Positions 21,401 through 36,400 of a stretch of 64,000 nucleotides of DNA are shown here, one piece after another. Position 1 is the stretch's first letter, and the number at the start of each line of letters is the position of its first letter. Both the position numbers and the translations under genes were made by a program. The DNA is from Lottia gigantea (lineage: Eukaryota > Mollusca > Gastropoda > Lottiidae): the NCBI RefSeq assembly GCF_000327385.1, contig NW_008707225.1, positions 1,875,003 to 1,939,002 on the forward strand. The letters are read 5' to 3'. A model generated the notes under the pieces. That model was not told the DNA's origin and ran no database searches. It saw nothing but the letters and a program-made list of their open reading frames with translations.

Positions 21401-24400
21401 AAACCAACAACTCTTGAACAACACTCCTAAAAACATCCGAGTTAAATATTAATACCAGTAAACCAACAACTCTTGAACAACGCTCCTTAAAACATCCGAG
21501 TTAAATATCAATACCAGTATATGAACAACTCTCCTAAAAACATCCGAGTTAAATATTAATACCAGTATATGAACAACTCTCCTAAATTCATCCGAGTTAA
21601 ATAAAGATTTTAATACCAAATCACCAACTTTCCTATAACATCTATCCTCAAAACATCTTAGTTTAATATTAATATAGCACAACAACTCTGCTCGATATCT
21701 ACTAGTTCAGTACATAAGCTCTATTGAAGCCATTGTCATAAAATATATAGGCATAATCATTTATAAACCCAAGAGAGCAACAAAATACAAAAATGTAAAT
21801 ACTACAACTGTTCTCGGAACTTCTTAGTCTTTTATGTCTTAAAGACCACCTCAATTTAATGATAACAGATGAGTATATCAATACCCTTTCGTCTGTATAG
21901 TCGAATAATTCAATAAGTTTATCAACATTATTCAATCTATCTGGATACTATTTATATGTCTAGACAGTATTCTTTAAACCCTTATGATGAAACACAGGCG
22001 ATAGTATTATATTGTTGAGGTGATGAATTCAAAAACACTTCAGGCAATAAGGGATCGTTACTTTATATAAAAAAATATATTACAAATTGCATTCTTCTCC
22101 AAAACGCTGTTAATAAATTGAAGTAGTAAATCTAAATCAAAGAAGAAAACAAGAAACGCTGACATTTGTGTTTGGAATCGATACTTTTGAAAATAAATAC
22201 GTGTCAAATACGAGACAAATTAGGTAAAATGTTAAAAGACAATGAAGGGAAACAGTAATCAGATTACTAGCTGGATCAATAGTAAAGTTGAGAAACCCGA
22301 TAAAAACGAACGACCGTACAAATCCCACGTTCTTTAGGTAATCCCGAGACACATAAATAGTTTTCCTTATCAAATCAATAAATTTTTAATGTAGTGTTTT
22401 GTTGTCAGGCAAGAACAAGAAATGTACGATATGCGCGGAATAAATAATACATTTCAGTTTGTCACGATTACAATTAAAACTCGGCAATAAAAATAGAAAT
22501 AATTTCCAATTCATTCTATTTGAATGAATAAAATCGCATGTTATCATTATTTTATATACAACATTAAAATATTATTTGTATTCATATTAAACCTACCACA
22601 CCAGCATCCCTTGAGGAACTCTTGCCATTACTGAAAGTAGAAGCAATGGTCGAGGAGCAGGACTCGTCGTAACCTGCTGTTTGTCCATCATTGGTAGCTG
22701 AGTTGATGGATATTGTCCACATACTGGCTGCATAACCATCACAGTTACAGTCATCATTCGGTCCACCATCTCCAGATGCCCATACATAAATATTACCTAG
22801 TCCATTACGTCCCTACAATATAAAATTATAATGTAATGTACAATTTTTTTACGACAAATATTTCAGGTAAAAAGGTTTTTCTTATAAATTTGAACTCTAT
22901 AATTTTACTTAATATAGTACGGTAATGTAATGTAATATAATGTTATTGTAATGTTATGTTATGTTATGTTATATAATATATACAATAAGGAAAGCATTTG
23001 GCAGGAGGAGAATTTCATCTTATGAATAAGACGCCTATTACCCTTCGATATCCCAATGTACACTGCGTTTATTTTATGTACGTTTCCAGTTCTTTATATC
23101 ATGTACTTAAATTTTCCACCAAATTAGATTGCATCCCAGACTATCCCAGCATTAAGTGTGTCACAAACACTTTTATCTACAGACCGCAATATATTTACTT
23201 TGTGTTACAACAGCAATCGAGATTCAAAGTCTTTTTAAAAATCGATAATTTCTCAATTAAATTCACTGATTGAAATGTCAAGTTCTGATAGATGATCCTT
23301 ATAGCATGTATTTTAAAGGGAATTCTATAGAAAGCATCAATATAAAATGTTTTGTTGGCTTCATTCTGTGTAAATGTCAAAGTATGATGTTGGTGACGAT
23401 CAATACTTGATTTTTATTTTATTTACATTAGCACATTTTCTGACGACCATTACTTCTCTTACCTATTACATTGATATTTTATATGATCCAAAAGTATTCA
23501 ACCAATGTTTTATACAAAATAATTAATTTGATTTAGTTTACGATTGAGTGGATTATCTAAATAAATCAATTCGTTATATCGATATTTGAATACCTAAATA
23601 GTATTTATTGTATCATAAAATAAGAAAATGAAATTACTAAGGTAATTCTAATTTTAGTTTATTAAATATATAACCAGCACTATAAAAATTATCTAAATTT
23701 CCTTCATTTGCCGAAACATTAAAACCTTTCTTTGTGCTTCAAGTTTTATACCTGAATATTTCCCTACAAGTCACGTTTACGTTACCACAGTTCCCCTTAT
23801 TCGCCCACTTTCTTCAGTTGTCTCGAGACATACCTATTATACAAGTCGGGGAACTATCAGCTTGATATAGGATTTCGTGCTGTTTCCAAATTGGTTGTTG
23901 CACGTCATAAAATTGTCAAGGGATCATCATAAACTTCATCTTGTGAAAATGTCGATATTTTGGCTTTTGTTACAACAAGTCCTTTCGATGTTCAATGTCC
24001 TCTGAAAGTCATTGGGAATGTCAAATAGACTTATTAAAGAAAGTTTATACTTCTGCTAATGATCTTCATTCCCTTGAGAATTATTTAACCAAATCTATAT
24101 TTTACCACTGGAAACTTACTGATTTCGTGCAGGGCGATATTTGGATTGTAATTGACTGTCGTATATCCTATTTATCAGTGTCAGTGATATTCCAATGGGA
24201 TATTAATCACCATTAACCTACACTGGTATATTCTTATTCGTGAGCGCTTCCGTGTTTAAGGTAAAATAGCTTCAATTTTTAAGAAAATAGTGAACAGGTA
24301 TGTTTTGGTTACTTACTTCATTGACGCCCTTGACAATGGCCCTCATGGTCAAGTTTCGTGGTCCATCAACAGTCTTCCCATCATCAGTTGGTCCCCAGCT

Positions 24401-27400
24401 AGCACTGTAGATATCTATCAAATCTGGTTTGTGACCCATGGCATTAGCTTCAATTAAATCAGTCATAAACGGTTGATCCAACATTCTCAGACCTGCAATA
24501 GAAAGTTCAACAAAATAAAATGCAGACATTTAGTTGCTTCTGTTGCTTCTTCTGTTAGTGTAAAGATTAAGAGAAACATACTAAGTTTGGAATTTGCAGC
24601 GGCGATATAAATCGTAATTTTCATTATGTCGTGTTTAGTTTTTATCCGACCACGGTTCCTAGTTATTAATGTGGTATCGATGGATTTGCTAGTCTTGATC
24701 AATATTCCTCTATAACTTATCAAATAGTTTCCAATTATCAGATCTGCCTAATGTCATATATGTCAATTAAGTTTCGGATACGTTTATATTTTGTAGTCTG
24801 GTTGACTAACAAGAAAAAATCATTAAAGAAAGTGCCAGGTCTATATTGTCAAAGAAACAGAATAAAAACCATTTTTTTATGACCAACACTAAACTATTTC
24901 AGAACTAGTGGCGTGATAGATTCCATATTGTTACGAAAAATTCCATGATAAAATAAGACATTAAAACATTGCCTTTCATTTGTAAAGGGATTAAAACTTT
25001 CTAAAACCGAATGAAATGTAGAATTAGATTGGTCATTTCCTTTAAATCTAGTTATTTTTATATAGATTCTGTCTGAGAGGTAACGGTAGTGTTAAATTAT
25101 ATGTTTTCTTTCTAATGGAAATTCGTCGGAATAATTGTACATTATTCTTGTCACTGTGGGTGGTATATTTGTCACAGAATAATCTGATTTCGAAAGTTCC
25201 TAAAATGTTTCTGGTAACTTATTTCCTTGTTGAAAAGTTTATCATTATTAATGATCTTGTTGTATGTTTGTTTTTGTATATACACTTTGCACGTTGGAAG
25301 TCTTGTCAACCACTTTATATAATCGCTTTTTCTCAAGTTCGGAAAATCTATAACTTTCACAACTTGTAGTAGGTAGCATTCGCCTTTCTTTCCATCAGCA
25401 TCCTTTGGAAATACATCACTGAATATACAATGATGCATTGGAAATACATCACTGAGTATACAATGATGCAGTGGAAATACATCAGTGAGTATACAATGAT
25501 GCATTGGAAATACATCACTGAGTATACAATGATGAATTGGAAATACATCACTGAGTATACAATGATGCATTGGAAATACATCACTGAGTATACAATGATG
25601 CATTGGAAATACATCACTGAGTATACAATGATGCATTGGAAATACATCACTGAGTATACAATGATGGAAATACATCACTGAGTATACAATGATCGAAATA
25701 CATCACTGAGTATACAATGATCGAAATACATCACTGAGTATACAATGATGCATTGGAAATACATCACTGAGTATACAATGATGCATTGGAAATACATCAC
25801 TGAGTATAAAATGATGCATTAGAAATACATCACTGAGTATACAATGATACATTCTTCCTTTCTTGTAGATAAAACCTTGTTGAGCACTGCTATTTATAGT
25901 ATTCGGAGACAATGCTATTTATAGTTTTCAGAGACGTCAAGAACATTGGAAAGATGAAAAGAAATCTCCTCGCTAATTGGTGGTAAAGCTTGGAGTGGAC
26001 CTTTAACTTTCATCTTGAACTTTTCAATGACAATAATAATGATTCAAAGAAATCCAATTAAGTTACAATTTTAGGTTAATTATTGAACAAATTTTCGAGT
26101 ATCCGTTGACAAAGCTACAGGTCACGTAATTTTAGGTAGTAACTATAGATAGGCATTTTGAATGTCTATTCAAAGTCTGAAGCATACTTTCTAAAATTCA
26201 TGCTTACAGTTTGTGTTTATGTTAAAAAAAAATTATTTTTATAATGTCGTCTGTATATATAGTTTTATGGCCTAATTTGAAAAAATAGTAAGGATATTTT
26301 AAGCACTTAATCAAACTGTTTTGATCAGATTTGTTAAAATACAGATTGACATTTAAGCCTTGGATTTCAGGTTTCTTAAAAGGTTTGTCTTACAGCTATT
26401 TGAGAACATGATAAAACACATTAAGTTAGATCCGGGGCATTATTTGATATGCTGCTGTGCCACATCACCCTGGTGCTTCGTCTTGGAATTGTTACCGGTC
26501 GAATGAAATAACGACTATATTACATTCAGGATCACAGAAATTTCATTCGCCAAAAGAACTAAAAAGTGACAAAAGCATTGGCCAATCTTGTAATTTGAAA
26601 CAACATCATAAAGAGTATCTATCCACATCAAGTTTCCCCTTGGGGTGGTGCAGTCGGTGCAAGATGAAGGGACTGGCATACAGACGATGGCATTGAAAGA
26701 ATTGAAACCCCATATGAGAAGGAAACAGACGACCCAATAACTTACCTGCTACTTTAGAACCATAAGCAACACCAACACCACAAACATTGTTATCTCTTGC
26801 TGCTGATACTTCTCCAGCACATCTTGTACCATGACTAAGAAAAATAATATTTTATATTAACTTATACATATGTGTATGGATATAGATTGAACAATTTGCT
26901 CAAGAGACAAATTTTAAAGAAAAGTACAGTGGATTTTTTCGACATTTTTCCACCGCTGCCCGGAGGCATGTAAAATTCAATATTAATTCACCTCGATTAA
27001 AAGAGTGCTTCTAGCATTTAATGTAATTATATCTCGATAAGACAAAAACAAAAAGCATGTATTTTAATCTCAGTGGAAATTAACAAAAACACTGTAGCCG
27101 GGGAGATCAGACAATAATAATCAATATACATTGTATTCTCAATTACCTGTTGAACCATGTATCTGTATATCGTGGGTATGGGTAAGGATCATTACTACTG
27201 AAATCATAACTGGCATTGGCGTTCTGAAATAAAAATCCAGATCATATGGGATGCAGCATTCTTAACAATTGCTCTTCGTGTAAAAAAAAGATCACTTTGA
27301 GTCATAAGAATCATTTATTAATCAGGATGAAGTTCTGATTTTCCCTACCATATCAAGACAAGGAAAATGTATAGTGGATCGTTACTTCTAGACCGTTTAA

Positions 27401-30400
27401 ACGTCGACCTATTATATGTACTTGAGAACACCGTGGAAAATACGTTATTTTAACTGCTTGGTGTATGTACTCCCATGTCACAAGTTTGACTATTAAGAAA
27501 ATAAGTAACGTGAAAAGAAATATTTATCTATATTTGAGACTTTTATATTGAACTAAATCTTTTTTATCACGACAATCACGAATAGCCATTCTAATTGCTT
27601 CTGATTACCATCAATGTAAATGTTTAATTAAATCAGAAATACAATCTCCATTAATTTTTCAGTTTTTAAGAATTATTTCGTGATGTAAAATTAAATTATT
27701 ATCGGAAATAAGATAGTGAAAACTATTTTGTTCGGAATCGTGACACTGTAATGACAAATTATCAAGTTTCTTATTTTTCAAATCTTAATTTCAATACTTA
27801 CATAATTGTGACGTAGATCTTCGTGTAAGTAGTCGATACCTGCAAAAGATTTTTAAAGATATTCTTTAACTTAGTAAACTTTAAAAAATACGTCAGAATT
27901 AAAGTAGATAATAAGTCCGTATTCAATAAATAATTATTCATTATTCAGTAGATAATGAGTCAGTTTTCGATAAATAATAGGTCAGTATTCAGTTGAGGAT
28001 GTGTCAGTATTCAGTACAAAACGAACCAGATTCACCAGATAATGAATATGTATTCAGTAGATAATGAATACGTATTCAGTAGATAATGAGTCGATATTCA
28101 ATAAACATAAGTCAGAATTCAATAAATAATCAGTAAGTCTTTGATTCATAACGATTCAGTTTTCAGTAAAAAATACGACCCAGTAGTTAGAAGATAATGA
28201 GTCGGTATTTATGTAAAAGATAGATAGGTAACATACTCCCATTGGCAGCTTTCAGAAATTTTTAAACAGTTTTATGTGACTAAAATACGATTTTTTTCTG
28301 ATTTTAAAGATCCTCATAATATATTTGTATTCCCCGAAAACCAAATATCGGTACATCAAATTATTAAATCACACATGTCTAATGTCAAGAGCAAAAACTC
28401 AAAAATAATTTAGCGCGAAATTGTCAAAAATTCAAACTTGACCAAGAACTCATCAATATAAATAAGAAGGACGTAAAACTCGCTTCACTTCATTACATTT
28501 ATCAACATAAATCATCACACAAAATTAATTTTCATATGAAAACTAGTCTCTATTGTACTCATGAACAAACGTTTTTCCGAGGTCAAGGGAAATAACTCAA
28601 AAATCATTCATCGAAAAATCATCAAATTGGAACTTGACCAAGATCTCATTGATATAAATGATCACACCAAATTTCATTAAAATCAGTTGAAAACTGTAAT
28701 CTCTTTTTTGTGTTCACAAACTAATTTTGATACATTTTTCCATGGTCAAGGGCAATAATTCAAAAACTGTTCAATGAATAATCGTCAAATTCAAACTAGT
28801 CCAATATCTCATCAAATGATCTCAAAAAAATTCATTAAAATCAGTTGAAAGCTATAGTTTTTTTTGTGTTCACAAACAAACTTTGACGCGTGTTTTCTAA
28901 GTCAAGGCAATAACTCAAAAAACGTTCATCTAAAAAAGTTCAAATTGATCAAGATCTCATCGTTATAAATAATCACACCAAGTTTGATTAAAATCACGTT
29001 CCTGCGTTCACAAGAAATGTTAACGGACTGACGGACAGAAGGACAGGCTTATATGTAGGGGTATAAAAAAGGCGTTGACCAGTATTCAGTTAAATGATGA
29101 GTCAGTGAACAGTAGAAAGTGTTCGCCATTTTTTTTTTCATTATGAACTGATGGTTTCTTTTTTCATCCATTTCGACAGATAATGGCTCATATTTCACAC
29201 AGCCTACCTTATCTTTTAATAGCTATCTATTCAATATAAGATACAATTTAAAATACTAAAAGGCCACAGATAAAAATTGTAAGGAGAGAAAATGGTAGAG
29301 ATCCGGTCTCTCGACTGGAATTCTCGAGTAACTATTAACAGTAATGGTTTAGACAATTATTATATTTTACCGAACATTGTGGCAGTTTTACTACTCAGTG
29401 TGATTAATGTATTACTGGGAAAATGATATCAATTAACGTTTTATATTTAATTGCGTAATTTGAATAGGGTTTATGTACATGCAATGGCAAACTTTTCAGG
29501 GATCTTGAAAATACCGAGGTTCTTTAGAACAACAAAAACTAAAACTACGAAAATCGCATATTTTTATTTATGTCGTACACATCTGCTCTCTGAAATGTGG
29601 AGTCTCAGACATCTTCTGTCTCAGCTCTGCGTAGACGAAGAGGGGCAGGACGATTGAGTCTACTGTACACACATGACGTCATCAACGGATATTCAAAATA
29701 TTCTTAAAATGACAAGTCGTTAAAAAGAATCATTCAAACATAGATAATGATGGATACACGCGGATTTGACGGTCAGCTGTGAACATTATTGCTGATTAGC
29801 TTAGCGGAACAATTCACGTTTCTGAAACCATTTAGGCCTATAATTAACTACCGGAAATGTCGCCTCTGTCCCTTTAGTACATTAAAATATACAACAAATT
29901 GATATCTCATTACATGACCCACGCCCTCATCATAAGTTCATTTTAATTTAGTCCATATTAATACAGATAGTTCTTCGAAATGGTTCATGCATATGAATGT
30001 TGGTGAACTGAAAGGTTGTTGACAAACACCAGACAATATCAATATATCTCAATAAGGCTATAATTTTCCAATCGAGTACTCGCCATACAAGAGGAAAATT
30101 ACTAAGTTGAAATTATAGAGCAATATTTCTGATAATCTCTCGTCTGAAAATAACATAGCCTAGTTCTGTAATCCTGTCATCAAAGTTAGAAATATCCTAA
30201 CACTAGAACTACGATAATTTAGTGCAATTACCAGAGGCTTGCTCATTAAAATTTCAGCTTCAAATACACGGAACGGTTTTGGAATTTATTGATATTATTT
30301 CAAAATGAAAATTAATGATTAAAATGTACCGAAATTTGTTTGTAAATAAAGAATACTAAGTCAGTGTTAAATAATAACTAGTACTTCATGAATACTGGAT

Positions 30401-33400
30401 CAGCTTCAGAAAATAATTTGTAAATACGTAAAATCATTTAATTATAATCACTTCATGGATACTGCTTCAGTGTTAAATTATGAATAGTTCGTGTATGTGA
30501 TACTTGTTAAATAATGAACATTTCATGTTTAATAATAATATGCTTCACTATCAGAATAAGACCTACTTACCATCATCCATAATAGCTGTAGTAACTCCCT
30601 TTCCTGTATAACCTGCGTCCCATGCTGCAAGAACGTTTAAATCTAACCCTACAGTTCCTCCACTCTGGCCAGTATTCAACTGAAAATAAATACATGTATA
30701 CTTTAGAATTTCATTATTATGCACTATTTCATAGTAGTATTAGCTTTTGTAAAATTCATAGATCAAATTTCTAAAATCTTCAGATATCTTCAACAAAAAA
30801 ATGTTGTATTTCGTGTTTTTTGCATTTGTTTGTGTAGTGATTTGGTTCTATGTGGTGGGATATATGTGATGTTATTTTGTATTTAATGGTTGCTGTTGAA
30901 ATGTCCTTGTTAAAATTAAACTATAAGTACTTGCGCTTCTGCACCGAGTATTCACTGAGATTGTATTTGAAGATAACAATGTCTGCAGCATAATTTTCAT
31001 TGACATTTGGCTAAATTCGTTCAAGGCTGACTTGCGGCAACATAAATGTAGACGGTTTTAGATCTACTGGATAATAAATGCCTATTTTAGCGCTGTAAAT
31101 GTATTTATTGCTTCAGATATTGCTCTGTTATTGTTTTTTCCATAGCTAAAGTGGCTGGTGTTTACGTTGTTTACATTATTAATGTATTTGTCAATGTCCA
31201 ATTATTGCTCTAGTTGTACTGTATCTTTTGTATTAATCAAGTTTTGTAAAGAAAATTACTTGGCAATGGCCATTTTTTGGTATGTCTAGATTTTCACTTT
31301 AGATGCAAGGAAACTAATATTCCAGATTCAAAAAATCAACCCAAGGTTTAATAAATTTGTTCAGAAAGAAATGTGTTTTACTATCGATGAATATCCTATG
31401 CTAGCACTCCATCGAATTTTCAGACAACTCTGTCATTGCTACTCAGTCAAAGAGGCAAAAAATTTGCTTGACTTGTTTCTATGAGACTGATACATGATGC
31501 TGTACATAAGACGAGAAATACATTAAAGTCCATTTAATTAACGTGTTATTAATCATGTAAATTAAATTGATTCTCATAAAAAGAAATCATGATAAATGAT
31601 TCCATGAAAATAAAAATGGCTGCTGACTTAGATTATATCGTATCAATTTAAATTCAACTGTGATTTAAAAGCTGTCATTCCCATTTAAAAGACACAAATA
31701 CATTGAAAACAGAATGTGTAATGGTAACGTGATGTGATGTGAAGAGTGTTGATGTCGATATTAAAGCCCCGCCTACAAGATCATATATTTGTTCAAAACA
31801 TCATCATACATTTGATTGAACATGTCCACGCTTGTTGTGGATTTCTGTCTACACTGTCCAACATCATCGATCCAACATTTGTATGATGATGTTTGACTAC
31901 TATTTTTAGAGGGAAAATAATTCAACATGGATGCTCAAAGCAGTCTGCTTACTATTATTTTGACAATTCTTCATTTCCAAAGGCGAAAGAGGAGAGGTCG
32001 AAAAGTTCGCCATGGGGTCAGAAACTGGATCCAAAAAAGAGATCAGCACAGCCTTATTGATTGAGCTACAGGTGACAAATCAACGACTCAGAATAACCTT
32101 ACATTTTCTTTCATGGACTATTAGAAAATGTGGTCTGTGCCGTAACTTGGTCTTTTTTCTATGAGTCAGAAATCCTGGTGTCTTTCATTACAAGGCCTTT
32201 GGGTAAACTTCAAACTTTATCCACCTTTAACTCTAGACGTTAAATAAGCGATGTATTTAGCGGATATAATAATTATCTTTTTAATTTTTTTACATTCTTT
32301 TATTTGGCGTCAAATTCGGCAAGATGAATTTTTCTCATTTGCCTTGATAAATAACTTACGGTCCTATTTGAACCCCCACTTCATGGTGCCATCAGCTGGT
32401 TCGACTGGAATATTGACAAAGGATGATAAATTTAACATTTTAATTACCAGTATAGACTTCTCTGCGTCTCGTCAGCTAATTCTAACGCATGAGGTAAACT
32501 CTAATCTAATTACGGAGTAAAGGTGTCCCAGTGTCGCCAATTGTCAAGTTCATTTTGTCTTCAAGTCAATTTCTTGGACAGCAATATTCTAAATGATTAA
32601 CGAAAGTTTACACAAGAGATACGCTCAGATTAAATTCTGCATTGTCTTGTCATTGGGTGTTCTGGAAGTTTACTCGTTTAGTAGAATAAAGAATACTATC
32701 TCCATCTCTACTCTATGACTTTACTTAATAGATTCTTTTAATTGATGACACCATAAATGGAAGCCCATTTGGCCAAAAAACATTTAAAGCTAATGTAGAA
32801 ACGTTAATGCCATCATTTCAGTAACAAATCACATCATTTCATCTCAATTTGTATTCTCCAGTGTCTCTTGTAAACCTGGTTTCTTTAAGATATTTCATAT
32901 ATTCCTACATTATCCCAGCGATTTCTTATGTTCTATATTTCTACTGTAAAGTTTTACAACGACATACAGAACAGAAAACACATCATTAACCTTTTCCATA
33001 AACATTTTTGTATTTTCTTCTGAATTCAAGATTTAGTTGTTGATGGTGATAAGTTAATCTTTGGATGACTTAAATGTTGCTGATCTAGGATTCATTTATT
33101 TATTCTTAGCTGTGATGCAGAAACAAAAATAATATCATGATGGTTACAAAATGCATTAATGAATGTCAATTCCATTTGTTTCGTCTTGAGTCAAACTTCG
33201 TTTCTCGCTGGTAATTCAAAGATTCTGTTTTTATCTCACGTATCCGAGATACTTAGTTTATCTGTTCGATATCAAGAAGTGAGAGCGTTCATTAATCAAA
33301 TTTATTTCACAGTATGGATCTTAATGCCTTTCGGGCTCGAATTAATGAATATATTCACTTGGGTTGTTGTGAAATCAAATATATTGAACTGGAGAACATC

Positions 33401-36400
33401 AACTGAAGAAGCAGCGAACATGACTTAAGGCTATAAAATGGTTAACATGGTGGTAAATAACTTCACCGATCTCAAACACACTTTATTGACTTCATTCGAT
33501 ATATTGCTGCTTCATTGCGTTAGAAAGTTATATTTCTATTCTAAACTCGAAATGAGTTTCGCTTTTATTGGCTTCCAAGTATTGTGATAACCTTCATCTG
33601 AAGTGATTGAAAAACACACTGCTTTATAAGACAAGGCGAACGTTTTTGTGATTTTATGGTTGTAAACACATAAGATATACAGCTAAGTGGGTGCGTTTTT
33701 GAATGTTATAAATCGATTTGAAAAAAAAACCTGCATACTGGTCGTTTGAAATGCTCTTCGCAAATGATCGAAAGAGTGAACGACAATGATGTATGCTGTC
33801 AAGTAATGTTGTTGTAATGAGTGATTTTTACGTTAATTTTGTGTGATAAATGTTGATAAATGTTATTAATAGACAATCTAAATAATAGTCTTTTTGAAAT
33901 TGTTAGTGTTGTTAGTGTTGTTAGTGTCTGATATATATTTGCAGAGACGAGCTTGCCTCGTTTTTCAAACGCACGTTGATAAGAATACAACACGAATATT
34001 CATGAGATTAATGAGGTTTATTTGATGCCTGCTACACTTCAGATAGTCACTTTATTGGCAAAGTTAAATGCCAACTCGTTTTTAATGATGCTATTAGATG
34101 CTACGTCACGTTTTATTGAATGTGTCAAAAGTACCGTAATCCTTCTCTATATTAAGTGTTACATTCAATACGTTTCAGATCCTGTCAATTAAAAATCTCA
34201 CTTTTTCTTTCAATATTGTTTTTTCAGATCACGATATTAAATCTAAAAACTGTTGTCATTTATAAAGAAAGTCATCAAATGATATTAAATATTTTTTTGG
34301 TCATCATCTTGCCATATTTTACATGTCCAATATTTTGTTTTCGCAATTTTTATATTTTGACATTAGCATTACGATTTTCTATCCCGAGTATTTTTTTGAA
34401 CAAATCTAAATGTCAGTCAACCTTTTCTCATTAATTATTTAAACTCCGGAGATTGATATTTTTGCACAAAGTGTGAATATGGAAAAAAATCAATCTCACG
34501 CTTGGGTAAACATGCTAAGCTTGTGGGTTGATAGAAGCACTTCATACAGCTTTCCAAATTTCAGCAATTATTGTACATTATTTATGATGTTCCTGACTAA
34601 GTCTGGAGGGAGCCTGTCAACGTTTTGTTGTCAGTTTGAATCTATATCGAGGGTGGCTTTCGTGGTTGGCCAAATTTTCATGAAACTTGAACACATTGTC
34701 AATTTGACTGTCTGTTCGCCAACAAAAGATTATTGAGCTGAACATAAAATATCGGTGGAAAATATAGATTCATTTTGAAAATAGATAAATATTCTAGTAT
34801 AAAACTCTAATCGGATTGTGTGATCTCAAGGGAATATTATCAACGGAAAGTTCTTGAGATTTGGATCAATAATGTTAATATTACCGCCCTCTTCTATCAT
34901 AGCACTAGGGAGAGTTGATATTGTCAATGATTATTGTTAATATAAAGTCTATTTAGATTCAACAATGTCTACTTCACTCTCAAGCGAAAAATTAAAACTT
35001 AACTTATTTGTCAATCAAGTTGATTCGTACTAAAGAATGTAAGTCCGAGAGCTTTTGTTGAATTTTTCAAGTGCTGGTATTCAAGCATGAGTAACATCTC
35101 AAAACGTAAGAAACAAATGTCAGATCAAATATCTGACATACCATGCATAAATTTGTCTCGTACAAACATGTTTTTCATGGACAATATTTCGTCAGAGAAA
35201 AAATTAAACAAAATTAAGGTTTCGGGAGTAACGGAAAAGGAACCGTTGTAATATCGAATACTTTTGTTTAAGAATGAGAACATAAGTGCGAATTCAGAAA
35301 TCTGATTTTTATTAAGGTTGATTTTGGTTTTTTGTATGTGTTACTCTGTTTACCACTTAAGATCTTAAGATTTTGTTCATAGCGAGTTCTTGGAAACCGA
35401 AATATGCAACGAATCAAATGACCTACTTAATAAAAACACGCGGTATTCGTGATATTCATTGTAAAGCAGACATATTATATTGTTTACACACAAAAATTTA
35501 CGATGTTTTTGATTTGGTAGCGTACATAGCGATAAGCCGTGACGCTGATAAAAATTCAATTGAATTCCGTCAGATTATGGGTGACGAGTAAGCAAGTAAC
35601 TGTCATAATCAAATATTACACATGTCAGAGTCATTGTATATGCATGCAATATGATCAGACGACAGTAACCCAAAGTATAAATAAAACATATCAGAATATA
35701 TATGGTGAACAGTGTATTTTATGTATGAATATTGAATATAAATTGTGTAGAATATAATACAAGAACGTTGTCTACCACCCTCTATTGATATCAATTTTTA
35801 ATTAATTATTCCATGTAATGTTAACGAATAACAACACAAACTATTGTTCAAACATTAATTTATTACGTTGGGACTGGAATAGCAATGATATACCCGAGAT
35901 GAAAGCAAGAAGATAATTGTTTAGTTTGAATTATTAATCCAACAATCTATTTTGGTTTTCTTGTCATGTCTTAGAAAAAACATGAAAATCCGAAAGCATT
36001 ATATCACAATATAGTATATTTGTCGTGTAGCAAAGTTTCAATGAAAGTTTTTTGTCGGAGAGCCCAAGTCTGTAATATTCTGTAAAACTAAGTTGGTTTT
36101 CTCGGACATGTATTAAGAAATTTGAAATATTTTGTTATCAGTAACGATAGTGCCACATGTTTGCCAAAATAAAAATGAATTTCAGAAGACCAAAGCTAGC
36201 ATCACGATCTTTTATTAACGGCGCAGTATTTGGTTCTTTTATGATCTTTATGTATTATTATATAGTAATTAATTGCCCTACAATGCAATGAACTCTTTGA
36301 CTCCTTAATCCTTCTTCTTAAAGATGTCTTATGAAAAATAAATGTCACCATCTTGCTATTATTGTTATCTATGAGACCAACAAGGTCTGCTACTGTATAC

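Noticed and set aside
25172-25912. Repeated peptide frames on both strands
   Set aside because: They are by-products of the 33-bp minisatellite inside a PC2 intron.
33900-33927. Short GTTAGTGTT repeat resembling telomeric TTAGG-type DNA
   Set aside because: Only three nine-base units; too short and of the wrong unit for a telomere relic.
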